64,000 nt of DNA, from assembly GCF_030014955.1 (NCBI RefSeq), contig NZ_JAGRPV010000001.1:4712001-4776000 (forward strand), written 5' to 3'. The stretch is from Cohnella hashimotonis (GTDB taxonomy: Bacteria > Bacillota > Bacilli > Paenibacillales > Paenibacillaceae). The notes under the pieces were generated by a model. It ran no database searches and was not told the DNA's origin. It saw nothing but the letters and a program-made list of their open reading frames with translations. This document shows positions 46,551 to 54,474 of the stretch, piece by piece; within the stretch, counting starts at the first letter, position 1, and the number at the start of each line of letters is the position of its first letter. Position numbers and translations under genes: made by a program.

Positions 46551-47888
46551 CTACGTTCCGAAACAAATGGCCTCAATCACCAAGTTACTGCATTCGTTGA
46601 ATTGAAGCCTGATTTCATGCCTCCCGGAATTCCCTTGAAAGGTTGAAAATACGGCGATTCCGTTATTCAACACCACTCGACCGGATGCATCCTTCTCTCC
46701 GTCGATGAAAACTAGAATTTCACCACTCCCGGAACCTTCGATTGATATCCCCGTTGCCGGACTTTCCCACTCCACATAGCGATAGACAGCCTCATCCCGG
46801 TCCTTGATCCCGATTAAGCTTTCGCGTCCCGTTTGAGACGGCCCAATATATACGTTGCCGGTCAATTGACACGCTCGGTAAGCCTCGATTCTCTCATGGA
46901 TGCTAAACGGCCTTCCAGCGCCTTGAGACGTCATATGAACTTCCGAAATGGTACCGTCCTCATTAAAAAAAATCGGCTCGATACACAACCTGCGGTTCTG
47001 CTGGCTATTTCGTGAACTCCGGTGATAAAATACATACCACTGTCCGTTCACTTCTTCGATGGAGCCATGATTATTCCAGCTAGCGGGATCACAGCCGTCA
47101 TTATCGACGATAATTCCCCTATACTGAAACGGCCCAAGAGGAGAATCACTGGTCGCATAGGCTAATGAGGTCGGTTTACCGCGTTTCATGCAGGAGTATA
47201 CGAAATAATAAATGTCGCCGCGTTTTCGAATCGAGCTCCCCTCATGAAAGTAATGCTCCTCTTCCGTGAGAAGGCCATTCACTATCGATCCTTCCTCAAA
47301 ATCAACCATACTCGGCGTTAATTTCGCACCGTTCGCCTGAAACTGGCCCCAGTAGAAATATGCCTGTCCATCATCATCGATAAAGACTGCCGGGTCGATG
47401 CCCCCGCACGGTAGTTGAACTGGATCGGAGAACGGCCCCTCCGGTTTGTCCGCAACCGCAACCCCCTCGCTCGAATCAGACATGCAAAAATATAAGTAGT
47501 ATTTGCCGCCCTTATTAATCGCGTCCGGCGCAAACAGCATGTCAGGGACATGTTCAGGGGGCGGCTCTGTCATGTATTGCGCATACTGTTCCATAAGCTT
47601 TCGCATGAATGGAGAGGTTGCCATTGGATCAGAACCCGAATACTTAGGTGCATTATCGTCAAAGACCCATGAAACCTGGCTGGAATCGAAAGATACGCCA
47701 TGATCCGTCCAATCGATCATATTTTCCGATGAAATTACCCGATACTCTCTACTGCAAAAATGGTTACCTTCTTGGTCCCAAGACCCGTAAACATAAACTC
47801 TTCCATCCGGCATAACGTGCGCTTCCGGATCCGGTATGCATAAGTTCGGCGGTAACACGGGATTTCGGCAATCGTTATATTCCTTCAT
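46551..47888 (-). CDS. GH43-family glycoside hydrolase
   Basis: A 445-residue cytoplasmic enzyme with a five-bladed beta-propeller. The catalytic base Asp is in CIPDPEAHV (about residue 20), the pKa-modulating Asp in GGIDPAVF and the acid Glu in FHEGSSIRKR. About 100 C-terminal residues (AVYRYVEWESPATGISIEG; GRHEIRLQF) look like a CBM6-type sandwich. GH43 members are mainly beta-xylosidases and alpha-L-arabinofuranosidases. GGGAGG precedes ATG 47888. It follows the second binding-protein copy by 36 bp and is probably cotranscribed from promoter C. Confidence 0.9.
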   Translation of the reverse strand: MKEYNDCRNPVLPPNLCIPDPEAHVMPDGRVYVYGSWDQEGNHFCSREYRVISSENMIDWTDHGVSFDSSQVSWVFDDNAPKYSGSDPMATSPFMRKLMEQYAQYMTEPPPEHVPDMLFAPDAINKGGKYYLYFCMSDSSEGVAVADKPEGPFSDPVQLPCGGIDPAVFIDDDGQAYFYWGQFQANGAKLTPSMVDFEEGSIVNGLLTEEEHYFHEGSSIRKRGDIYYFVYSCMKRGKPTSLAYATSDSPLGPFQYRGIIVDNDGCDPASWNNHGSIEEVNGQWYVFYHRSSRNSQQNRRLCIEPIFFNEDGTISEVHMTSQGAGRPFSIHERIEAYRACQLTGNVYIGPSQTGRESLIGIKDRDEAVYRYVEWESPATGISIEGSGSGEILVFIDGEKDASGRVVLNNGIAVFSTFQGNSGRHEIRLQFNECSNLVIEAICFGT

Positions 47889-47924
47889 ATTTGTTCCTCC
47901 CAGTTTTTGCGCGATATAAAGATG

Positions 47925-49670
47925 TCACTTTACAGTCTTTACGGAGTCGTACCACTCATTGACTTCCTTGGTGATATCATCTCCGCCGGAAGATCTCCAC
48001 TTCTTAACAAAGGAGTCAAAGTCGTCGGGCGATTGCTTACCATAAATGATTGCCGTAAACGTATCCATTTGCATCTTCTTGAGCAACTCGTTTCTCGATG
48101 ACATCGTCGGTGTGGTTGGACCCAAGAAGTATTCAGGAATATCGGCTTCTGGTTGGGTCGTCGCGATCAACTCGGCTTGGTGCGTAATCTTCTCGAGCGG
48201 GTTGCCATCGTTCACGCCGATAATGCCGGTGGTGGACATTGCAGCCATATCCTTGTTGGTTAGTGTTTCTCCCTTGGCAATCTTCAAGTTAACATCGACC
48301 AGCTTAGAAGGAAAACTCGTTGCTGCACCAGTAATCGTGTATTTCAGGGTTGACACTCTACCGCCGGGAATATTCTTCTCGTCCATATCCGCTTTTCCAT
48401 CTTTAATGACATAATCGTAACCTTCTTGGAATCCTTTAAAGAGAAATGGATCTTCACTGTTATAAGATTCATACAGGGCGTTCTCGTAATGGAAAAAGGC
48501 CTGCAATGCTTGCTCGGAAATGTCTTTGCTGACTAGAACCGCGCTCGTATAAGGTGCTCCGACGGTCCGCATGCTTTTACCGTCGATTCCCTTCGGAAGC
48601 GGATTAGGCGTATACATGGCCGTCGGATTTGTCGCCAGCATCATAGAACCGGGATACACCATCAACCAAGCTTCTCCACCCAGCATGCCGACTTTTCCGG
48701 AAGTTACGTTTTCCGCCACTTTATTGAAATCATGCAATGCAATGTCGTTGGCGATATAACCTTTTTCCTTCCATTCTTTCAATTTCGACAAAGCGGTTTT
48801 GACTCCCGGTTGAATGGAGCCATATTGCAGCTTGCCGTCCGCGCCGGGATACCAGCGTTCCGGAATGGCCCCGAATAATCCGAAAATCCACGAGGAGTCG
48901 CCGATCGGATAGCCTAAAAAGGCATCTTTCATACCAAAATCCAGCGCCACCGTATCTTTTTTACCGTTGCCGTCCGGATCTTGGTTGACGAAAGCGTCCA
49001 TGACTTTTTCGAGCTCTTCCAGATTCGTAGGCACTTTCAGATTGAGCTTGTTCAACCAGTCCTGTCGAATCCACAACGGCGACTGTGTTCCAGTGGGCGC
49101 GCGCAGAACCGGGATCGCAAATTTCTTCCCATCCCGGATGAACGGCTGCCATGCGGTCGGATTTTCCGCCATCGCGGCTTTCCAAGTAGGAGAAGCATAC
49201 TTATCGAAAGCCTCTCCTACATCCAGTACCTTGCCAGATTCAATAAACATGTTTGTTGTCGTCGTGTTCGTAGATACAAATACGTCAGGCAGCTTGTCTC
49301 TGGAGGAAAGCATCAACTTCAGTTTGGTATCGTATGAACTGTCGCCTGACGGAGCTGTCCACAACGTCTTGATGTCGACACCCAGCGTATCTTTGGCCCA
49401 GCGCGTATGCACGTTGTCGTAGTAAGTTTCTCCATTTTTAAATTTCACGGTCGGATCTTCGCCCCGAATTGTCGTGAGCGTGACAGCCGGTTCGATCTTC
49501 CCGTTTACGACGTTCAATTTGGCCGAATCCGCGCTTGCGGAAGAACTAGCCGCGGGACTGCCCTCCGAAGGGGCAGACCCGTCATTCTTACCCGAACTGC
49601 AGGCGATCAAGGAACCGAAACTAACGGTCAAAGCCAGTGTTGTCATCAGAAACTTGGTCTTCTTTCCCAT
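47925..49670 (-). CDS. Extracellular sugar-binding lipoprotein (LipO-like), copy 2 without permeases
   Basis: A 581-residue lipoprotein, signal peptide ending in lipobox SLIAC. It aligns without large gaps to copy 1 (39437-41164). Shared stretches include SPLWIRQDWL, FLGYPIGDSSWIFG, AIPERWYPGADGKLQYGS and SGGDDITKEVNEWYDSVK. Differences are spread through the body, so it is an old duplicate rather than a recent copy. There are no permease genes beside it. It either feeds the permeases at 41-43 kb with a second ligand or works as a co-sensor with the two-component system. The GH43 gene follows. The promoter has the repeat pair and a cre-like site. Confidence 0.92.
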   Translation of the reverse strand: MGKKTKFLMTTLALTVSFGSLIACSSGKNDGSAPSEGSPAASSSASADSAKLNVVNGKIEPAVTLTTIRGEDPTVKFKNGETYYDNVHTRWAKDTLGVDIKTLWTAPSGDSSYDTKLKLMLSSRDKLPDVFVSTNTTTTNMFIESGKVLDVGEAFDKYASPTWKAAMAENPTAWQPFIRDGKKFAIPVLRAPTGTQSPLWIRQDWLNKLNLKVPTNLEELEKVMDAFVNQDPDGNGKKDTVALDFGMKDAFLGYPIGDSSWIFGLFGAIPERWYPGADGKLQYGSIQPGVKTALSKLKEWKEKGYIANDIALHDFNKVAENVTSGKVGMLGGEAWLMVYPGSMMLATNPTAMYTPNPLPKGIDGKSMRTVGAPYTSAVLVSKDISEQALQAFFHYENALYESYNSEDPFLFKGFQEGYDYVIKDGKADMDEKNIPGGRVSTLKYTITGAATSFPSKLVDVNLKIAKGETLTNKDMAAMSTTGIIGVNDGNPLEKITHQAELIATTQPEADIPEYFLGPTTPTMSSRNELLKKMQMDTFTAIIYGKQSPDDFDSFVKKWRSSGGDDITKEVNEWYDSVKTVK

Positions 49671-49712
49671 CTGATATAACCCCCATAAACTTATAAGAGT
49701 GGTTGCATGTTC

Positions 49713-49778
49713 ATTATAAAAACGCTTGCATAGTCAAGATATAGCGGAAACCAAACATCTCATAGCGCGATCTTAACA
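49713..49778 (-). promoter_or_regulatory. Promoter C: 21-bp-spaced repeat pair upstream of binding-protein copy 2
   Basis: Repeats ATAGCGGAAACCAAAC (49741, poor) and ATAGCGCGATCTTAAC (49762, near-consensus), 21 bp apart. -10 TATAAT (49713-49718, minus) ends 23 bp downstream of the first repeat. The first repeat lies 71 bp before ATG 49670. Confidence 0.65.
49717..49730. promoter_or_regulatory. cre-like site in promoter C
   Basis: Minus-strand TGCAAGCGTTTTTA matches most positions of the CcpA cre consensus and overlaps the upstream edge of the -10 box. CcpA binding there would repress the binding-protein/GH43 operon on preferred sugars. Confidence 0.45.
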
Positions 49779-49819
49779 TATAACGAATTCGCATTCTTAA
49801 CCTTCCACGATTACGCAAT

Positions 49820-49865
49820 TGTCACGATCGGCCCGATCGTCATCGCAATGTATACCTTTACCGGT
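49820..49865 (+). pseudogene. Trace of a sensor-kinase N terminus
   Basis: About 27 bases ending in ATGTATACCTTTAC match the kinase gene at 43258-43285 with a few changes. There the segment encodes TIVIVMYTFT of the first membrane helix. It lies on the same side of the repeat pair as the real kinase does in the original locus. No open frame remains. Confidence 0.45.
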
Positions 49866-49884
49866 AGGTTCTTCAACACAAAAA

Positions 49885-49903
49885 CCCCGCTTCGGAAGCG
49901 GGG
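49885..49903 (-). terminator. Strong terminator of a short transcription unit
   Basis: Perfect stem CCCCGCTTC/GAAGCGGGG with a 1-base centre, followed on the minus strand by TTTTTGTG. It lies 17 bp past the stop of the 26-codon ORF. Confidence 0.85.
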
Positions 49904-49920
49904 CTCATAACTGTATACTT

Positions 49921-50001
49921 TTAGTTGCAGTCGTCAAAAACATTTAGAATGGGCTTGGCTTCCGCGATTTTAGTAGCAGGGTTTGCCTTGAACAGCGACA
50001 T
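49921..50001 (-). CDS. 26-residue small protein under promoter D
   Basis: ATG 50001 to TAA, 26 residues: MSLFKANPATKIAE at the start and a FDDCN C terminus. It has no signal peptide and no membrane segment. GGAG is only 4 bases from the ATG. The main support is position. It starts 64 bp downstream of repeat pair D, as the three other controlled genes do (66-76 bp), and a strong terminator follows at once. I do not recognise the protein. It could be a microprotein, the coding part of a regulatory RNA, or the cut-down start of a lost gene. Confidence 0.45.
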   Translation of the reverse strand: MSLFKANPATKIAEAKPILNVFDDCN

Positions 50002-50037
50002 CGAACTCCATTCGCCTAGTATCATGAATTTGATTAA

Positions 50038-50102
50038 ATTTTACAAAAAATCAATATATTCAATATAGCGAAATTTAAAGATGGCATAACGCCATATTAA
50101 GA
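50038..50102 (-). promoter_or_regulatory. Promoter D: 21-bp-spaced repeat pair upstream of the small ORF
   Basis: Repeats ATAGCGAAATTTAAAG (50065) and ATAACGCCATATTAAG (50086), 21 bp apart. -10-like TAAAAT (50038-50043, minus) ends 22 bp downstream. The geometry is the same as in promoters A-C. Confidence 0.6.
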
Positions 50103-50127
50103 TTAGTGACCCCTTTTCACAGCAAAT

Positions 50128-50156
50128 AAGCGCTCTTCGAAAAATGACGAGCGCTT
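50128..50156 (-). terminator. Terminator of the YdfHI-like two-component operon
   Basis: Eight-bp stem AAGCGCTC/GAGCGCTT about 30 bp past the stop at 50188. The T run is short on the minus strand (TTATTTG). Confidence 0.6.
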
Positions 50157-50187
50157 TTCGCATTTTTCACTGCAATTCAGTAGCTGC

Positions 50188-50838
50188 CTACGCCTTTACA
50201 ATCCCAAGCTCAACAGCCATTGCCACAGCTTGGGAACGGGAATCCACTCCCAGTTTGTTGTACACGTTGGTTAAGTACGCTTTTACTGTACGCTCTGAAA
50301 TCTCCAGCTGAACGGCAATCTCCTTACTTCTCAGACCAAGCGCCGCTGCCTGAAGCACCTGCTGTTCCTTCTCCGTTAGTGAAGTTGCGAAACGCTCGGT
50401 CGGTGTCGGCTTTAAACGCTCCCGCTGAGCTGCCAAGACTCGAGATAAAATATCCGGCTGCAGCAACGTTTCGCCGCGTTGCGCCGCATCGATTGTTCGG
50501 AATAAATGCTCTCTGTCCGTATCTTTCAGCAAATAGCCTTTGGCGCCTAACGCAAGCCCCTGCATCATCCACTCGTCTTCGTTATAAGTAGTCAGAATGA
50601 CGACCGGAATATCGATGCCGCGGCCGATCATCGCCTCTATCGTTTCAAGCCCGTTCAGCTGCGGCATATTCAAATCCATCAGCACGAGATCCGGCATGAC
50701 TTTTTCCATGAGTGCCAGCGCTTCGTTCCCATTCGCCGCTTCCCCGATTACCTTGTACTTCTCTTCGGTTTCCAGAATCATTTTAAGGCCTTCCCGAACG
50801 ACGAGATGATCGTCGACAATCAAGATTTTGCAGTCCAT
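50188..50838 (-). CDS. NarL/FixJ-family response regulator (YdfI-like)
   Basis: A 216-residue regulator. The receiver domain has ILIVDDHLVVREGL, phospho-Asp in PDLVLMDLNMPQLNG and Lys in GYLLKDTDREHL. The LuxR-type helix-turn-helix is at about 150-212 (LTEKEQQVLQAAALGLRSKE). It follows its histidine kinase by 3 bp. The MMPL exporter just upstream makes this resemble ydfHIJ of Bacillus subtilis, where the pair controls the exporter. Confidence 0.92.
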   Translation of the reverse strand: MDCKILIVDDHLVVREGLKMILETEEKYKVIGEAANGNEALALMEKVMPDLVLMDLNMPQLNGLETIEAMIGRGIDIPVVILTTYNEDEWMMQGLALGAKGYLLKDTDREHLFRTIDAAQRGETLLQPDILSRVLAAQRERLKPTPTERFATSLTEKEQQVLQAAALGLRSKEIAVQLEISERTVKAYLTNVYNKLGVDSRSQAVAMAVELGIVKA

Positions 50839-50841
50839 GGC

Positions 50842-52062
50842 TCAGCTATCCTCTCTGAAGGAGATAGGGTATCGGCAAGGAGCTTCCAGCTTCACCAGCG
50901 TCCCCTCCTCTCGTGCACTCTCTATGGTAAGCTTTCCATGCAGGAGACGGGCGCGCTCCTGCAATCCGATCAGACCGTAATGGCCTGGCTGGCGACCGAT
51001 TTGCTCTGCATCAAAACCGTTACCGTTGTCTTGTACCTCGACCGAAATCCGATCTTCGATATGCCGAATTTGGATTCTGACCTGCGAAGCGCCGGCATGA
51101 CGCGCAATATTCGTAAGAGATTCTCGAATCATATGCTGCGCATGTTCGAACAGTATTTGGGAAACCGAAGGTAAAGGGTCGATGACCAATTCCACCCGAA
51201 TGCCGGTCGCCGATGAGAAACGCTCTACCTCCTGACGAATCGCGTCTTCAAAAGTCAGCGCAGGATCGGCAAGCAGCCTCAAGTTGTCGATTGCTTTTCG
51301 AGCCTCTGCGAGCGCTTTTTTAGATCCCTCCCGGGATTGGCGTACGATATGACCGGCACGATCCATATTCCCTTTCGTAATATAAGCATCGGCCGCATCC
51401 AACTGCATGACCAGTCCAGCCAATCCTTGCGCAAGCGTGTCATGCAGATCTCGGGCCATCCGCTGCCGCTCGTTCGCCAGCGTCAGTCTCTCCACTTCCC
51501 AGTGAGCCTGCTTCAGCTCGTTCAGAAAGCTCTCCGTGCGAAGCCTCGCCAGCACTTCTTTCTGGAAAATGCTAATGTAAGCAATAACGATAGCATTCAT
51601 CATGATAAAGAGCGCCAAGATGAAAATGAGGGAAGAATGGTCACCAAGCTTCAAGACAATAAAAATCACTAAGACATAAAAAACAAAAGCAACTCCGACG
51701 ACCTTAAGCTTTCGGGGGTAGATAACCGCACTTTGACCGATGAGCACCGGTATCAGCCCAAGAACAATGGGTTGGTATCCTTCGGGCATGAGCAATGCGC
51801 AGCCGGCAATAAGAATGCCCTGAAAATATAGATACAACCATGGTTGCCTGCGAGTGAACGACTCGGAATGCCAGTAAAGGGAACAGTGCAGCAATAAAAG
51901 AAGATGGAAAAACAAGCTCGGGATCGGCTCAAAATGATTGGTCCATTGCAACACAACCGTCGCAATATAGCTGATCGCGACCCAAAAAATAATATGTTTG
52001 CGCGTATCCAGCAGCGCAGTCGGTACGTCGACGAACGGTCGGCCATTCCGGTCACTATTCAC
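50842..52062 (-). CDS. Sensor histidine kinase (HisKA_3, YdfH/LiaS-like)
   Basis: A 406-residue kinase with five or six membrane segments in the first 160 residues and almost no extracytoplasmic domain. The phospho-His is in RQRMARDLHDTLAQGLAGLV and the ATP site in RESLTNIARHAGASQV and DNGNGFDAEQIG. Kinases with this intramembrane sensor usually respond to membrane stress or membrane-active drugs. The start is GTG 52062 with GGGAG 11 bases upstream. It pairs with the regulator at 50188. Confidence 0.9.
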   Translation of the reverse strand: MNSDRNGRPFVDVPTALLDTRKHIIFWVAISYIATVVLQWTNHFEPIPSLFFHLLLLLHCSLYWHSESFTRRQPWLYLYFQGILIAGCALLMPEGYQPIVLGLIPVLIGQSAVIYPRKLKVVGVAFVFYVLVIFIVLKLGDHSSLIFILALFIMMNAIVIAYISIFQKEVLARLRTESFLNELKQAHWEVERLTLANERQRMARDLHDTLAQGLAGLVMQLDAADAYITKGNMDRAGHIVRQSREGSKKALAEARKAIDNLRLLADPALTFEDAIRQEVERFSSATGIRVELVIDPLPSVSQILFEHAQHMIRESLTNIARHAGASQVRIQIRHIEDRISVEVQDNGNGFDAEQIGRQPGHYGLIGLQERARLLHGKLTIESAREEGTLVKLEAPCRYPISFREDS

Positions 52063-52195
52063 GTACCATTGGCTCCCTTCTTCCTTCGCAAAAGCACGCT
52101 TTCACTTACGCATGATACAACGTGCAATCCAATCTAGTCTATCATATCCGCTCTCCCCCGATTAATCGAAAGGATCAATGCGGTCGTCATTCAAA

Positions 52196-52222
52196 AGAGC
52201 GACCGCAGCAAGCGATCGCTCT
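52196..52222 (-). terminator. Terminator of the MMPL exporter gene
   Basis: Stem AGAGCGA/TCGCTCT (52196-52202/52216-52222), extended inside by further pairs, followed by TTTTG on the minus strand, about 50 bp past the stop at 52270. Confidence 0.7.
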
Positions 52223-52269
52223 AAATTCATCATCTGCTTTTTTAAGAAGATTTATTCTTCATTGATTCG

Positions 52270-54474
52270 TTACATCGCCTGCCGATTATCAACCGTTATC
52301 TTGTGGGACTTCTCCTCAAGAGCGGCCCCCTCCACATCAATATTCGGCAAGATGCGATCCAGCCACTTGGGCAAATACCATGAGTGACGGCCAAGCATGC
52401 TCATAATGGCCGGCAGAATGGCTAGGCGTACGACAAATGCATCGAATAAGATACCGAAAGCCAGCGCCAGCCCCATAGATTTAATCATCGTATCGTCCAT
52501 AAATATAAAGCCGGCGAACACGCACACCATGATTAGGCCCGCCGCGGTGACGACACTGCCGCTGCTCTTGATGCCGAATAAAATCGCCCCTTTAGCATCA
52601 CGCGCATGAATAAATTTCTCTCGCATGCGACTTACCAGAAATACTTCGTAATCCATAGCGAGACCAAAAAGAATGCCGGCGGTTAACAGTGGCAAAAAGT
52701 TCAATACAGGCCCCGATTGGGTTATTCCAAACAAATTTGCAAAATGGCCATCCTGTACCACAAACACAACAAACCCCAGCGTAGCCGTCATTGTCAATAG
52801 GTAACCGAGCACAGCCTTGAGCGGAACGAGCAACGAGCGAAAAACAAGAAGAAGTAGAACGAAAGCGAGTCCGACGACCAAAAGACCGAATGTCGGCAAG
52901 GCGTTGTTTAATTTTTTCGAAATATCGATATCCACGGCTGTCGATCCCGTAACCATTAATTTAACACCATACTGACTTTCCATCTCTTTAGATTCGCCAC
53001 GAATCGTAGACACAAGCTTGCCGGTTTCTTTATCGAGAGGACCGCTTTTTGGGATGACGGATATGATCGCCGCATCTCCACCCGCATTGAGGATCGGCGG
53101 TGCAGCGCTGGCTACCCCCTCCATTTTGGACAACCCTGCCGTTGCTTGTTCAATGGCAGATTGAGAATTGTTCGTGCCGTCCGCGGTGGCTAATACAACA
53201 AGAGGTCCGTTGAAGCCGGGACCGAAGCCTTCCGACAGCAAGTCATAAGCTTGTCGCTCTGTTGTATCTTCGGACTTCATCCCATTATTCGGGAGTCCGA
53301 TCTGCAGATGCAGCGCCGGCAGGCTAATAACGCTAAGCAGCAGAATACCGGCTACAGCAACCGGAAGCGGGAACTTCGTAATGAATCGTCCCCAAGCATT
53401 AGATTCGGTTGCGGGCTTTTTCTTCAATTTCTTATTCCTTTCGTTACCCGCAGCGGCCTTTGGCAAGATACGTTCACCCAGTAACGACAACATGGCAGGG
53501 ACAATCACAATTGCAGTCAATACGGCTATAAAAACGGTTAATGCGGCCGCTAGTCCCATCGTGCTCAGGAAAGGAATACGAGTTACCGACAGTCCCGCTA
53601 GCGCGATAATAACGGTCATTCCGGCGAATACGACCGCACTCCCTGCCGTACCGGTAGCATTCGCGATCGATTCACGGATGCTCATACCCGCCAGCATGTT
53701 TTGGCGATGTCGGGACAATATGAACAAACCGTAATCTATGCCGACAGCCAAGCCTAGCATAACTGCCAAGGTAAGTGTCACCGCCGACATATCTATAAAA
53801 TTGGAACCGATGAGAATGAGCAGAACCCCTATTCCCAGTCCAAAAATCGCTATAACGATCGGCAAGCCCGCCGTAAGCACTGAGCGGAACATGACGAGCA
53901 GAATGATAAACGCCATCGCTATGCCAATAACTTCTGAAATACCGCCTATTTCCGGTACCCCTCCGGAACCAACGGTGCCGCTCTTCTCTACCTGGATGCC
54001 CGCCTTACGCATTTTGTCCGCTTGTCGTTCAACGTCTTCAACGGATTTCTCCGTAACATCGGCGGCAGGCAGTTTATACGTTATAGTGGCGTAGCCAATT
54101 TCTTTGTTCGCACTGATTGCGCCAGACGAATAAGGATCGGCGACCGACGCTACATTTTGATCTTGCAAGATGGAATTGAGACTCGTTTGTATAACCTTCT
54201 TTGTTTCCGCCGATTCAAGCGACTTTCCCTGAGCTGCTTTAAAAACGAGTTGAATCGTACCGCCGTCTACAGCGTCACCTGAAGGGAACTTCTCCTGCAG
54301 GGCGTTCGCTGCCTTTTCGGATTCCGTGCCCGGTATGGACATATCACCCTCAAATACAGGGCCCATCCGCAAGGCAACGACGGCTAACAACAACAGGATG
54401 ATGATTCCGCCGCCAAGCGTCGACTTTCGCCACCGCGCGGCCCATCCGCCAATACGATACAAAATATTTGCCAT
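52270..54474 (-). CDS. MMPL/RND-family transporter (YdfJ-like)
   Basis: A 734-residue membrane protein of two homologous halves. Each half has one membrane segment, a large external domain and five further segments. Half one has VGIDYGLFILSRHRQNMLAG and half two has LAMDYEVFLVSRMREKFIHA, the conserved Asp-Tyr motif of the proton relay in MMPL transporters. The length and layout match the YdfJ/YfcA group rather than the larger mycobacterial proteins. It probably exports lipids, peptides or drugs. The two-component genes follow on the same strand after a 207-bp gap with a terminator. Confidence 0.92.
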   Translation of the reverse strand: MANILYRIGGWAARWRKSTLGGGIIILLLLAVVALRMGPVFEGDMSIPGTESEKAANALQEKFPSGDAVDGGTIQLVFKAAQGKSLESAETKKVIQTSLNSILQDQNVASVADPYSSGAISANKEIGYATITYKLPAADVTEKSVEDVERQADKMRKAGIQVEKSGTVGSGGVPEIGGISEVIGIAMAFIILLVMFRSVLTAGLPIVIAIFGLGIGVLLILIGSNFIDMSAVTLTLAVMLGLAVGIDYGLFILSRHRQNMLAGMSIRESIANATGTAGSAVVFAGMTVIIALAGLSVTRIPFLSTMGLAAALTVFIAVLTAIVIVPAMLSLLGERILPKAAAGNERNKKLKKKPATESNAWGRFITKFPLPVAVAGILLLSVISLPALHLQIGLPNNGMKSEDTTERQAYDLLSEGFGPGFNGPLVVLATADGTNNSQSAIEQATAGLSKMEGVASAAPPILNAGGDAAIISVIPKSGPLDKETGKLVSTIRGESKEMESQYGVKLMVTGSTAVDIDISKKLNNALPTFGLLVVGLAFVLLLLVFRSLLVPLKAVLGYLLTMTATLGFVVFVVQDGHFANLFGITQSGPVLNFLPLLTAGILFGLAMDYEVFLVSRMREKFIHARDAKGAILFGIKSSGSVVTAAGLIMVCVFAGFIFMDDTMIKSMGLALAFGILFDAFVVRLAILPAIMSMLGRHSWYLPKWLDRILPNIDVEGAALEEKSHKITVDNRQAM

